DNA of 64,000 nucleotides from Fratercula arctica (lineage: Eukaryota; Chordata; Aves; Charadriiformes; Alcidae). The translations under genes were made by a program, and so were the position numbers. Positions 49,965-62,100 of this stretch are shown one piece after another. The notes below the pieces were generated by a model. The model did not search any database and was not told where the DNA came from. It saw only the letters and a program-made list of their open reading frames with translations. Location of the stretch: contig CANTUZ010000004.1 of assembly GCA_947846985.1 (NCBI GenBank), positions 57,141,672 through 57,205,671 on the forward strand, written 5' to 3'. Position 1 is the first letter of the stretch. Every line of letters begins with the position of its first letter.

Positions 49965-50056
49965 CCTTGAATTCTTTGTTTTCTTCTGCTACTGAGCAAA
50001 GTCTTGTCTTCAAATTGGCAGCTTTGAACTGTTGCCTCAATGAATGATTGCAGCAT
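49965..50056 (-). other. Exon-like block, 92 bp, minus strand
   Basis: On the minus strand a fair acceptor (TGCTGTTTTCATTGCCGGCTTTAAG) leads into a block open in two frames (MLQSFIEATVQSCQFEDKTL, or CCNHSLRQQFKAANLKTRLC then SVAEENKEFK), followed by a strong donor, TTCAAGG|GTAAGTCTG. Read through, the second frame continues to a stop after ...ENEPLNLSKKRN. That tail contains PLNLS, a known form of the CtBP-binding motif, though a five-residue match is weak evidence. The composition is charged and helix-like. No family is recognised. Confidence 0.22.
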
Positions 50057-52982
50057 CTTAAAGCCGGCAATGAAAACAGCAGCAGTTTAGGTGGAAAGCA
50101 AAATATGAGTAACAAGTAAATGTATCATGTAGTTTCTACTGTCATACTGCCCCTCCCTTGCTAAAGGCCCTTTTCCACACCCTTCATCTTCATCCCACAA
50201 TTACTGATGTATTTTCTTCTTGTTTCTCTTTTTTCCAAGAATGCTGCTAAGGCACAAGGTGCTTTTGGGGACAGCAAGATCACAGTGGAAAGATTTGCAG
50301 TCGTTTCTCAAAATGACTGAGTCTATATTAAAAATATCCTCACTTGCATCTATTCACCCTATATTTCTATTCATTTCTGTTCTATTTCCCCCGTCGAAGC
50401 TGGTTAAGGTACTGGAAAAATTAGTTGAACAAGTGGAAAAGGTTGAATGTGCTTATTTAAAGTTCATCCCTGTATTCGGCTTTGGTATCTGAGTTTTGCT
50501 GACTCAGGTTTGCTGACTGAGTGGCTAACTTGAAACTTGTCAGCCAGCGTTTAGTCACAGGTAAGACTTTTATTCAGTTGAGTCAGCTCTCACTCACCAA
50601 AAGATTTGAAAGTAAGAATTATGGTCTATGCATAGAAAACAGGAAAGACGTCTTCTATTCAGATTCGACCCAACATCCCAGAGCTAGGCAGCTAAGTCTT
50701 CTGTGTGATACAGCGAGTAGTTTGGCATGGCATCTACAGGTCTACTGCAGCTGTCAGCCAGTAGAAAGAGATAAAAATGTGTCTTAAATCTCACCTTCAA
50801 GGTGCTCCTGCCAGGCATGGCATCACAGATTTTTTTCCTAATTTAGATATTTTTCTGTTTCCTTGTACAGATAGAACAGGGTGGGAATGCTCTGCCACTT
50901 CCACATTGACACCAGCAGAAAAATGGCCACAACTGGTGACCTAGCTAAGTGATGAGAGTACCCACCAAGGGTGTTGAAGATCTATGCTCCAACTTCCTAC
51001 CCCAAAATTTTTCATGTGTTGCATAAACAAGCCTTGGAGCAGGGAGCAAACCTGTCTCCCTTCACCTAAGCAAATGCTGTGCTAGCCTTATTGGGCAAGA
51101 GAGTCCAGTCGAGGCTTGCTATCTTTCTGGTTCAATAACTGCTGAATTCTTCCTTGCGCAGTGGCACGACTTCAAAAGGACGTGTGGATGGTGCCTGGGC
51201 CTCAGAGTTGCCCATGGATCTAATCCTCTTGAGGTGGTAGGAGCTAGAGTCCGAGGAGGAGACCATCAAGGCCGTGCAGACATTGCTGATGTTTCCCCAA
51301 CTCACATAAGTGCTTCTGAGAACCCAGCCCCAGCCCTTAAAAATTGACCCAGAGACCATTAGGCAGCCAGCAAAGTGCCTGGTGCATGGATTGATGTTTT
51401 CTGAGAACTGCTGCAAAGGAAGCAGGCGGCTGCATCTGCCAGCTGCAGTTTTTTCAGATCCTGCTTTCAAGCCGAGATGAAGCTTGCTGTAATAATGGAG
51501 CATGCAGAGACATCTGACAAGGACAGGTCCTAAACGGAAATGATGGGATGCATTGCTTTTTGCAGGTAGGGGATCCACAGTCATCTGGGCTTAGAGGCAG
51601 CCTCATCTCTTGCAGGCTCCTCTGAAGCGCAATGCAGTTCATATTGCAAGTAAACCAGGATTCTGGTTGCACAGCAAGAGGAATGTGTCCAACTGGCAAG
51701 GAGAATAAATACTTCTCCGAACAGGCAGTAATCAGTTAACATTACTCTAAAACAAACATTGAGAAAGCACAGCACTTTAGCAATTAAAGGTCCAAATTTA
51801 CAAAATTAATTAGTGTTTCCCACAGCATAGCACTCTACTTATGAACAGCTCTATTGTAAATGTATGATGCTCTAATATGAAAAGAGAGCATTCTTATGTT
51901 AATTATCTAATTAACTAATCTGGGCACAATTAGCAGCTGAAACAGCACAGCATTACAGTCTCTTCCTTCTTCCCTTCCGGATTCAAGATTGCCTTTAAAT
52001 ATGTACTTTCAAGTGGCAGGGGACCCTGGTGATAGAGCTTGCTACCACGTTAACCAGACCTCGGTGCCAGCAGAAGTTCCAATGAGCAGGCACTGAAACA
52101 GGAGAGACAGAAATATCTTTGGCACGTTATTTAGGAGAGGTAGAGTCAACTATTTAATCTCCTCCCCAAAGTTACCCTGCCCTCCAGGGAAGCCATCCTT
52201 GTCACTTCACAGAAAGTCGGCGTGAAATGCTGGAGAATACAATAGTCCGTTTCTCTGCCCCTTTGGAAACCCAATGCCATTTAACAAGACCTCCCTGACA
52301 CCAGTATTTTCCAAAGGATGGCTCAGCGGCTATTTCAGAGGTCTGAAAATAGAGTCTCATTCATTTCTACTTTGCTGCCAGGATAGCTGTTGACTTCACT
52401 AAAGTTTACTGTGGGAGGAAGAGAAGAATAACAGAAACTGTGTGCAGATCTCTGACAAGAACGTACCAGAGAGAAGCACATTTGCTGAAAACAGTCATCA
52501 GAGGATGGCTTAGACAACGTCTCAGTCCTTCCTCACCTTCTGTTACAATGATCCTAAAACAGGGGTAGAAATGTAAAATAAAATATTTACTCCAACATTT
52601 TCACATTTGTACATTTCCACTTCTGCTTTAGATGACATTTTTGTTTAGGAAATTGATTGTGTGTTTAGTAATTAAAAAAAGGGTAAAAAGGTAACAAGCT
52701 GAGAGTGACAAATTCTATGCTAAGTTGTATGAAATGTTGATCAATCTAAACCATTTCTGCTTTATCTTCCTTTGGGGTGTTTTTGCTTTTAGGGTTCTGT
52801 TTGTTTCTTAGTTCTTTTTTTAAGATGGGAATGAGGACTTTCGGTTAAAAAAGAGTTTGGGTAGATCTACTGTAATGTTCTCCCTCTCCCACTTTTTCAG
52901 TGCCTCCAAGGAGAGGTGTAGTCACACACTTTTGTCTATGAGATGCGGGGTTGTTTTTGAGACAGTGCAGATCTATTGAGCA
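50057..52982. other. Unique DNA, no gene recognised
   Basis: An excellent 3' splice-like site (CTTCTTGTTTCTCTTTTTTCCAAG, ending at 50239) opens onto an 84-codon frame to 50492, with no clear donor or poly(A) signal nearby. A 150-codon minus-strand frame lies at 51584-51132 and is also unrecognised. Both are within chance expectation for the window. Confidence 0.4.
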
Positions 52983-53540
52983 TTATAGAATTACAAAATA
53001 ATGTATATTGGAAAGAACCAGGGTATGTCATCTAATCCAACTCCAGCAAGAGGACTTGTCCCATTGAGTCCTGAGCATCTCCAAGGATGGAGACTCCAGC
53101 ACCTCACCAGCCAACCTGCTCCACGTTTTGCTGCTCTTACAGTGAAAAAAATTCTTACTAGCTAACTGGAATTTCCTGTCTTCCAAGTTGTGTCTGTTGC
53201 CTTTTGCCCTTTCACTGCTAGTCTGCCATGAGTCTGGATTCATCTTCTCTGCAGCCTCCCAATAGGTAGCTGCAGACGGCAATGAGACCTCCCTTCATTT
53301 GTCCCTTCTCCAGGCTAAAATAAGGCAGCTGCCTCAGCCTCTCTGTCTACATCACTTGCTCCAGCACGCAACCACCCTGGTGGCCCCTCCACTGGGCTTG
53401 GTCCAGGTGGTTGATGTCTTTCTTGTACTGAGAAACACAAAACTGGACTCAGGACTCCACCTGACCTCTGACCAGTGCTGAGTTGAGGAGAATGATCGCT
53501 TCTGCTGGCTGCACTCTTGCTAACACAGAGATGCTCTGGG
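52983..53540 (-). mobile_element. CR1 retrotransposon, older 3' fragment
   Basis: The minus-strand copy begins with a decayed tail (TTATAGAATTACAAAATAATG) and a recognisable TCATCTAATCCAACTCC block. It continues through text matching the C-terminal ORF2 region (minus-strand CRNHTNLE-like part, and FHCKSSKTWSRLAGEVLESP at 53170-53080) and on to GGACTCAGGACTCCACCTGA and CCAGTGCTGAGTTGAGGAGA, typical of CR1 upstream of the 3' end. Frames are broken. Divergence from the copies at 32.5 and 58 kb is much higher, so it is an older insertion. Confidence 0.88.
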
Positions 53541-53624
53541 TTCAGAAGGTTTCAACACGGCACTCTGCTGGACAGGTTCTGTCTGAGAAACCTGAGAAAC
53601 TGAGGTTGGCCTGGACTTCACAAA

Positions 53625-53675
53625 GCAGGGGAGTACTAGGTCATCTCCAGATGCCCCTCCAACCTAGGTTGGCAT
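53625..53675 (+). repeat. Possible plus-strand CR1 3' remnant
   Basis: TACTAGGTCATCTCCAGATG followed by CCCCTCCAACCTAGG resembles the CR1 3' block 'gatgacctccagaggtcccttccaacct'. No tail follows. It lies just beyond the minus-strand CR1, so two insertions may have landed close together. Confidence 0.45.
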
Positions 53676-56600
53676 GCAGGTCTGTGCAGCCCCTCAGTGA
53701 ACTGCAGTCACAGGCACAGGATCCAGTCCCTGCACACAAGAGCCCAAATAATATCTCTACATGGACCAGCACAGACTTTGCCCAGACTCTGAGCACTCCA
53801 GACTGATCCCTGCTGCATCTCAGGGGCCATGGCATACCCCGAGCGAATAAATCCCACAGGGAGAAAGAATGAGTCATCTCAATAACAGCATTGCACTAAT
53901 GAAACTCCAACACAGCCAGCCGAAAGCTGGCTTGCACGCCCTTGGGTCCAAGGAGAGGTGCTCGTATTTGTCCATACTCATCTGAGTAGACATAAACAGA
54001 GCCTGAAACCATGAATGGCCCATGTGCCTGGGGGGTGGGGGGGGGGTGGGGGGTGGAATGCAGCTAAAAAAGCTAAAAAAAAAAGAAAGAAAGAAGGAAA
54101 GATAGAAGAGGGAGAGAAGACTATTCCCAGACACCGTCACTAGGTCAGGTATCCTCTGGCATGTATTGTGTAAGTCAGCTCTTACTTAAAACTTTCTCTT
54201 ACTCCATATGTTAACTTGTTCACAGAGGTAAACCCTGTAAATGATATGCCTCTGGCATAACAGCTAACCTACGAAAGGACTCACCACATTATATTTCCTT
54301 GTGGAAGAAGGCTGATTCTTCCAGGACCTTAAAATGTTGTGCTGGGCACCTATTTTTTGTTATTAATAGCTTTTGCCAAGATGAACCATCATCTTGGCTC
54401 TTAAACATTGACTCATCAATTAACCACATAAATCATTGCATCCAATAAACTCTGTAAGCCAAAAAAAAAGAATAAACAACTTCAACTATATAAAATTCCA
54501 CCATCTCAAGAATTAGCCACATCTGACTGATATGATGACAAAGAAAGAGAACTGCCTGCCTTTGCTGTGGGATACATCAGCGTACTTAATACATGTTACC
54601 AGATGCCGCCGCATTTCTGTATTTAAGCTTTGCACGATTTGTATAGTTCCGTAAGAACCCTTCTGAAACTTTTCTGCTGTCTCAGAAATGACACCTCATG
54701 ACCATGATGTACTCTGGATATCATTACTACACTGTGCCTAAGGTAAAATATTTGTGTTTCTAGAGCCTTTTCTTAAAAGCCATAATGAACCCAGACACCT
54801 AACTAGTTCCCTAGTCAAATCAGAAGTCAAAGCAACCTCCTGCCTGACCTCTGCAAGAAAACCATTACTTCAGATGCTGGCTCTTGCACAACACAACAGG
54901 ATTCAAATGTTTGTGGTGGCCTCCAAACACCATGTGAATAATTACCCTACGTACACGTAAGATAAGACTGTACCGAGCATCCTGGAGAATGCTTTATAAA
55001 ATGTATTTATTTAGGGAATTTCTCACCCCTTTTAGGGAACACACAACCACAGCTGCTTTATGGGCACAAAAGCCAAATTTTAGTCGTGTGCACAGGAATT
55101 TGTGAAACCAAGTTTTCAAGCTGGAGGCATGCAGTTGTATGCCTTAGTATGGAGCCCTTTGTATGGTGGCCTTTACAGAGCCTCTTGAGTTCCACTAAGG
55201 AATTACAAGGACACCAGGGCATCCAGTAAGGCATCTGTTTACAGCCAGAAAGCCTGATTTTTGTCTGGAAATGGCCATTTCAGAATTTCTTCCTCGTCCA
55301 CGCAATTATGGAAAATATGTAGAAAAACAGCAGCCTGTGACTTACATTACAAATAGCTATTAAGCAACAACGTTTGAATTTTGCTATGCTGAGTGCAAAC
55401 TTTTATCATCAAACCAGAGGAAAAAATATTTATCAGATATATGTATGAGATATTTGTGACCTGCTTATGGATATCCCAGTAGTTGGAAAAAAAGACACCG
55501 GGCGGTGTTAATCAGACACACGATTTTCTGGTTTATTTCTTGAGCATAAGTTTTAACTTGATGGTTTTTTGGTAAAGACCTTCTTGGTGAAATAAGTCAT
55601 GAAAGTACTGAAATTCATCCTCTTTTGGGACATCTAAGTGAGTGTTTCCAAATTCCTTACATTAACACATCAATAGAATTTGTTACAAATATTACTGGTT
55701 TGTGCCAGAAAGTTTATAACAAGATGCTGGCTGGCTACCAAACCACTAACCCTCTAGGACTGGCTTAGGAACAACTCAGTATGCTATTTAATGAAAGAGA
55801 GTATATGGCCTAGGAAGGCCTGGAAGACTTATTTCACAACGTGGCTTGCTTACTCAGAGGCCTCGCTTGGCAGCTCCGGTGCGGAGAAGGACCCCACCCA
55901 AGCCATCTATGCTGAGACCAGACTATCATCTGAGCCACTGACTCTCCTATTTGGCTCAGGTTGCCGCAAAATTACATTCAGACTCGCTATTTTCAGATGA
56001 AGGCAAATGACGTGCGCAGGCATCACCCTTTAGATAGGATGGAGCGCTGATGCCCTCCTCCTGTTCAGCGAGCATTTATAAAGGGCATGAGCTGCGTTTT
56101 AGTGGTAAAGCTGAAATTCTGGTAATGCTCACTGGTACTTCATTTTAGGGTTTGGGTTTTTTTCCTTTTTCTAAGAGGAAGATCAATACCATACTTTCCT
56201 CCCCCATACTGTCTTTCATCCTAAAATACTTCCCAGTTTAAACAGATATGTTTACAGTAAGTTTTTTTTTTGTCTTTTCCCAAGCCACGAGAATACAGAA
56301 GCACTGTGGTGTAATGTGCAGAGCATCACTGCTTTTTAATTGCAGCTGGGAAGCACTGAGTATTGCCTTTACCTGGAACTGCAAAGGTAATTAAAATAGC
56401 TGGAACATCAGGTTAATTAAAAGCCCCTCTCTGACGTAGGAAGACTGTTACTGAGTCCAGATGATCAGATCCCTCCTTTAAGATATCCATGTAAAGCACT
56501 TTTTTTAGTAAAAAGGCACTGATACTTTTGGTATTTAAAAGAAAAAAAAAAAAACATGTTCAGATCCTTACAAGGTGCCTCTGGACTCAAAGGAGATGTT

Positions 56601-57977
56601 TGTGCATACTGATTCTTCATGCAAGCTAACAACTGTATTTCTGTAAAATTCTGTTTTCTTAAACTATTATTCCCCCCACCCCCCAAATGCTCCTCTTTGA
56701 TTTAAGATTACAGCTGAGTTAGTTTTAGGATCATCTTCAGCATGGAGTGAAACCAGTGTCAAGGACCCGATGAGCACACAGGAGGCTGTTATTGATGTAT
56801 CATGTAATTACCTTAAGGAGGCTGCGCATCCCACTCTTCTCCTCCTGCCTTTGAGGACTGACATATCCTTGGCTTCTCAGAGGTTTCATGGCACTTTCAA
56901 AAACTATCCTATTAATTTTTCTTCAATGTCTGCCACGCTCCTTATGCCACAAACTTTCCTGACTGGCAACAACTGCAAGACTAGCGAAGAATTTCTAGAA
57001 ATCTCCTTCATATTTGAGACATAAGTCAGGGACATTGTGCACTGAAATGAGCAAAACAACTACCAAGACCTCCAGGCATTTACAGTGGGGCAACCTTCAG
57101 CAGCCAGAGGGCAGAAAGTGCAGCTCTTCTCCTCCAGCAATCCACAGTCAGAGTAGCCGCCTGCCTCTTTTCTCTCCACTGCTAAATCAAAATAACTGTT
57201 ATTCTTGTAGTTTAGATAGTACTGAAATAACAGCACCTTTAAAATACATGTGTTCTCCAGAGATGTTCACCACTAAATCTTGTTTGTCTCTATTTCACTA
57301 ATTAACGTTGATACAACAGATGAAGTCATGCATGGGTTTGTGTTCTGCTTTACTGGTGTTTAAGCCACATGTTGATATCAATCTTTTGGAATGAAAATGC
57401 ACCAATAAGCAAGACCGAATATATTTCAGCTCATCTTAGAGCAGCAGTTCTCAGTTCCTAATGGGGCAGGGTAATACCTCTTGGGGGATGAGAAAAGCCT
57501 CACAAACATTGCTCCCACCCTGTCCATCTCCACTGCTGAATGCTATCTCCATTCTGGCAGCCATGAGAGGACAGTGGTATTTATATTATGTCAGTAGGAA
57601 CATGGGGGATGAGATAGGGTGGATGGGACAGGGTCGAAAGGCAATGGCTCCTTGCACTTGTGGTGACTATCTGACTGGATTAGATTGATTTGATTAATCC
57701 TCTTCATCATCCCTGGGCAATGGTCAGCTGAGCCGTTGCAACCAGCAGAACTCATGCAACCATGCCAGAATTACAGAAAAGGCTTCTTTTTCTCTTTGTG
57801 GAGTTGCCCAGATCCACCAGCTCAGATGAGGCCAGTTTTAGCCAGAGCTGTGAGAAGCTGGGTTGTGGGGGAGATAAGATCTCTGCAAAGTTAGAAGTGG
57901 CACAGAAACCACAGGTAATCATGCCTGGGAGAGGGACAGGTTCTAGACACAGTCATCAGGAGCAAGCTTGCCTCAAA
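53676..57977. other. Unique DNA, no gene recognised
   Basis: It contains the G-run/polypurine tract at 54030-54102 and an A-run at 56542-56554. Frames are 95 codons or fewer. Around 57430-57490 the text GCAGCAGTTCTCAGTTCCTA and ACCTCTTGGGGG weakly resembles the end of an old hAT-type transposon, not enough to annotate. Confidence 0.45.
54030..54102 (+). repeat. G-run (G-quadruplex-prone) followed by polypurine tract
   Basis: Runs of 6, 10 and 6 guanines separated by single T (54030-54053), plus a final TGG, meet the pattern for a very stable intramolecular G-quadruplex on the plus strand. After a short gap, 54075-54102 is purely A and G (A-run, then GAAA/GAAGG repeats), a mirror-like homopurine tract able to form triplex DNA. 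Minus-strand reading gives the poly-proline PPTPPPPP stretch of a meaningless frame. Confidence 0.85.
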
Positions 57978-58264
57978 GGGTAGATTTAGAGGGATAGAGG
58001 GCAGATTTAGATTGGATATCAGGAAGAAATTCTTTACTGTAAGGCTGGTGAAGACACTGGAACAGGTTGCCCAGAGAAGTTGTGGATGTTCCATCCCTGG
58101 AAGTGTTCAAGGCCAGGCTGGATGGGGCTTTGAGCAGCCTGGTCTAGTGGCAGGTGTCCCTGCCCGTGGCAGGGGGGTTGGAACTAGATGATCTTTAAGG
58201 TCCCTTCCAACCCAAACCATTCTGTGATTCTGTCTGTGATTCTGCGTGATTCTGTGATTCTGTG
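57978..58264 (+). mobile_element. CR1 retrotransposon, 3' fragment with expanded tail
   Basis: The plus-strand copy starts at a 5' truncation near GGCAGATTTAGATTGGATAT and contains AGGAAGAAATTCTTTACTG, GGAACAGGTTGCCCAGAGAA and the end block GGTCCCTTCCAACCCAAACC. Its overlap with the copy at 32.5 kb is about 90% identical by eye, so the two belong to the same or closely related subfamilies. The coding remnant (RLDIRKKFFTVRLV and onward) is shifted out of frame after about 25 codons. The tail consists of repeated ATTCTGTG-type units (58219-58264), longer than the usual two or three. Confidence 0.95.
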
Positions 58265-59006
58265 GGTGCTGCAACTCCCCCACTGGAAGGTATTTGCAGG
58301 ATTTTGTAGGGGACAAGGCCATATGTGGTGGAGTTTGTTCTCAGGAGGACAGGAGAGACAACAAAGTACAGAGCATTTGCTCTATGGAAGCCAAGGGGCT
58401 ACAGGCAGGTGCAGAACAAGAGCACCAATATGAGAGTAGAAAACCAGCAGGACAGAGTCCAAAGTCTTACAGCAAATAGGAAGGGGTAGATGAGCATCCT
58501 GTAAAATCTGTGCAAGATGCTAACTTTGAAAGTCACACTACTTGTCTGGCTGTGGCAGGCATGCTTTCATGGTACTGGCTTTCAGGAATGCTCTTTAATC
58601 CATTTGTACCATGCAATGAGCATTCATAACCTATTCAAATATTATTTCCCCATTGCCTACTTAAATTCCATTGTTTTCCCTAATAGACAGGAAGAGTTTG
58701 AAAATATTCTTCTGGTATGAATCCAGCAATCCTGTACTTCCTCCTGCTATTTTGATCACGAGGACATAGCAGTAGGGACAGACCTGTGACAGCTGCTGCC
58801 TCATGTGACACAGGGCACACATGTTGCACAAGGCTGTGCCAATGGCATTTTTTCCCCCACTTTTTCAGTCCTACTGCCCAGTAAATCTGCATCTGAGACA
58901 AATAGCAAAAGTACCGGTGAAGAAACACCTCTCAGTACCAGAGTGATACAGAAGTCAGTGGAACACCTCTTTTTCTTCGTAATTCTTTCCATCTTTATGT
59001 CAATCC

Positions 59007-59042
59007 AAAAAAAAATAAATAAAATTAAAAAAAAAAAAAAAA
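59007..59042. repeat. A-rich low-complexity tract
   Basis: (A)9-T-AAAT-type repeats end in a run of 16 A. It might be the fossil tail of a retroposed copy, but nothing on the left is recognisable. Confidence 0.85.
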
Positions 59043-59165
59043 GAAAACTTGAAAATAATGAAGTCTCTCCTACCCAGTTCAGCCAGTGTCTCTAAAGAGC
59101 TGGAAATAGTTAAATTGATATTTACAGAATTCACCCTGACTCTGCAGTCTACCATCACCCAAAGA

Positions 59166-59195
59166 AAACTTCCCCTTAGAGAAGAGGGGAAGTTT
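59166..59195. repeat. Perfect 11-bp inverted repeat, 8-base loop
   Basis: AAACTTCCCCT and AGGGGAAGTTT are exact reverse complements separated by TAGAGAAG. The hairpin is too short for a microRNA precursor. As DNA it could extrude or serve as a paired binding site. Confidence 0.85.
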
Positions 59196-62100
59196 ATCTA
59201 GCTGCAGTCTTTGATAACCTCAGTTCAGTCCTGAGGCAATACAGATGCCAATTTTATGATACACGTACCATACATCTTTAAATTCTCTGTAAAACAATCC
59301 CTGAGAAATAATTGTTACTGTCATTTTAATCAGGCATTGAAAGTAAAGCTGACAACACGTTTTCATACCTGTTGGTATAAAATCAAACTTTTGGTGTGTT
59401 TGGTAACGGGTCCGTTCCTCTGTGTGTATGTATTAGTTACGGTACAGCAATCATGGATTTCCCCAGGTCTCTAAGAAGTCTTTAATTCCCTCACTGAACA
59501 CCAATTTGCCTGCATGCTTCCACATCACCTGAAGTTTTATAGCAACTGCTCATCTCCCTCCTCTTCCTCCCTTTATGTTAGGGCTGCGTTTGACCCTCTG
59601 GGTTTTCACTAAATTCTTTGTGCCAATTACTCTTATGCAATCTTTTGTCCTTTATACAAAGAGCTAAACAAATAAATTTGTAATTTCACTCTTAAGGAAG
59701 AGGACTTTTTATTTAAATCTGAATAATTTTCATAAAGGCAGAAAATATTTTGTCCTTCAGTCTGTAGGATCCGATCATTAGATGACTAACTAAGGCAACT
59801 GCAAATAGTTGAGGCTTTTTTATAATACAAAGAGGTTTTTCAAACCCTGCTATCCAAATCAAGTCGATTTACCCAGTTTGTAAAAGTACCATTTTGCCTA
59901 ATCTATTAATTGTGTCGACAAGCTTATGTGATACTTTAGTTAACTCATGTCCGTGTTAATGTCACCCTTGCCACTGTGGATGTCACCAGTCTATGTCCTA
60001 GAACCCCTCCCCAGGGTGTCATCGTAACCTCTTTTAGTACTCCCAGAGAACATAACCACTAACCAGGATTTCAGCTTTTCCACCTGATTCAACTCACAAC
60101 AAACTTTAATGAAATAGCACTCTTCATAGTGCTGTCTCTAACCCCTAAATCTTCCTGTGATCATCACAAGGAGTGCCAGTCTACAAACTACTTTCTGTTA
60201 GAAAAAAAATTAATAGAGCACTAAACCTACCTCCATGAAACTGGCAGACACATGGAAAAAAAAAAATGTACAGCCATACTCCAGATTCCCTCCAAAAGAC
60301 CTATATGGATAATTAACTGTAAGACAACCCTACTCTAAAGAAAATTTCTCAAATTTCCCCTTCTAGCAGCATCCCAACTTTGTTAAAGTCATCTCAGATG
60401 TAAACCTCTACAAACCAGGAACCTGACCATGCCTGAGGAATAAATGCAGGACCTGACAACACACTCCACAGCCACCAGCGCGGATCCCACAAACAGTCAC
60501 CCAAGGAGGCGTATGACCATGGACTGCGCCTTCTTCCCTCATTGAAACCACATTTATGAAAGCAATTAATCACTGTTTCCCAGAGCAAACTCACAAGTAA
60601 ACCAGTACAGGACAGTAACACCCAGGTACCTGTAGGAGAGCGCTTTTCATAAAAAAAATATTCCACCCCTGGTCTCTGAATCCTGTTACTCAAGAGCGAC
60701 ATGAACCTTCAACGTAAACCTGGAAATAAATGTTCATAACTCTGCTGGCTACTTTAAAAACATGGATTCACTAGAACTTCAAGGTTTATATCACGTTATA
60801 ACTTTCCCCACTATGTACCACACACTGAACATTGCTTGTACCATGGACAACCCTGACTCTCTATCGCCAACCTCAGCATTTCTTTTTAGTGATTGCTGAA
60901 AAAATGGAAGCCTCACCTGAAAACTATGCTGACTACAAGAAGACAGACTGAGGTTTTATTTAAGCACACTTTTATGCAGATCACTATCTCGAAGGGAGGC
61001 AAAGGAGAGATCCACATTAAGAAAGATTCCCGTACTATGAATCTGAATAAAAGAATAGGCATAGCATCATGGAAAGAATGTGGGGACTTTGAACAAAGGA
61101 ATTACTTCATTTAAAGCTTCATGATGTTAGTGTTTTGGGGTTTTTTGATGCATTCAAGGTAGCAGAATTTTTATAATCTTTGAAAAGTAAGAGCTTTTCT
61201 TTAAGGGAACACCTGGCTCCATCCTCAATTTCCTTCACCAGCAGAAATTATATTTGTCAAGTGTTTATGCAAAAAGGGAGGCAACAGTAATGGAGCTGGA
61301 TAAAAGAGAACATCAACGTATAGTAGGCTTTCTAAAAAAAGTCTCTCCTACTGTTACACATGGGATATCTGATCTGGGAACTACTGTTGCGTAAAGCTCT
61401 AAGGTAAAGTCATGCTAGGCAACTGAAGAAATAACACAGTGACAAACACCAACAGAAAATGCAGCTATATTCCAAAGGAGTCTTAAAAATTACACAAATT
61501 CATCCACATTTTGAAATCTAATAATTTGGTCCATTCCCTCTATTCTGTTTCAGCCGGGATATCTGTAAGATATCTACCCACCATTAAATTGGTAGCCTTC
61601 TTTGAGCAAAATTGATCATAGTCATGACTACTGCTTTTCTTTTATCATTCAGGGAACAAGTAATTCTGAACTGTATTATGGTAGGCTTTCTGATTTGAAT
61701 TTTGTTTTCTGGTTCTCTTTGCTTTTCATCTACTGTCATTTCTTTTCCTGGGGATATATTTTGTCACTTGGGAAGTTATGAGAAGATAAAACACTGTGCG
61801 ATTAAAAATTCTTAACTGTCCAAAGCATGTGTGTTTGCATTTGTGGAGGCTCTGTATTTATTCTCTGTCTCCCTGGAAAAGCTCCTAGCTTTTTTCTTTC
61901 TAGTTCATCTCTGGCACTTCATTTGTAACATACTACAGCTTCCAAAGACAGATGCAACACAAAAAGAAAAAAGGAGAGAGAAAATGCTGAGTTCATCACC
62001 ATAAATTATTGATGTTTCTTCTACTTAACTTACTCATCAGGATTCATTGTTAATGAGGTGTGGATTTTAGCTTTAAATTTGCCATGTAGCACTGCAGGCA

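Noticed and set aside
51132..51584. Treating the 150-codon frame as a gene
   Set aside because: No recognised domain, no splice context, and one or two frames of this size are expected by chance.
53874..54140. Minus-strand frame with poly-proline and Phe/Ser-rich stretch
   Set aside because: It is the translation of the G-run and polypurine tract, not a protein-like sequence.
57425..57490. Possible hAT/Charlie-type transposon end (CAGCAGTTCTCAGTTCC and CTCTTGGGGG)
   Set aside because: Only a loose resemblance from memory, with no matching second terminus or 8-bp target duplication visible.
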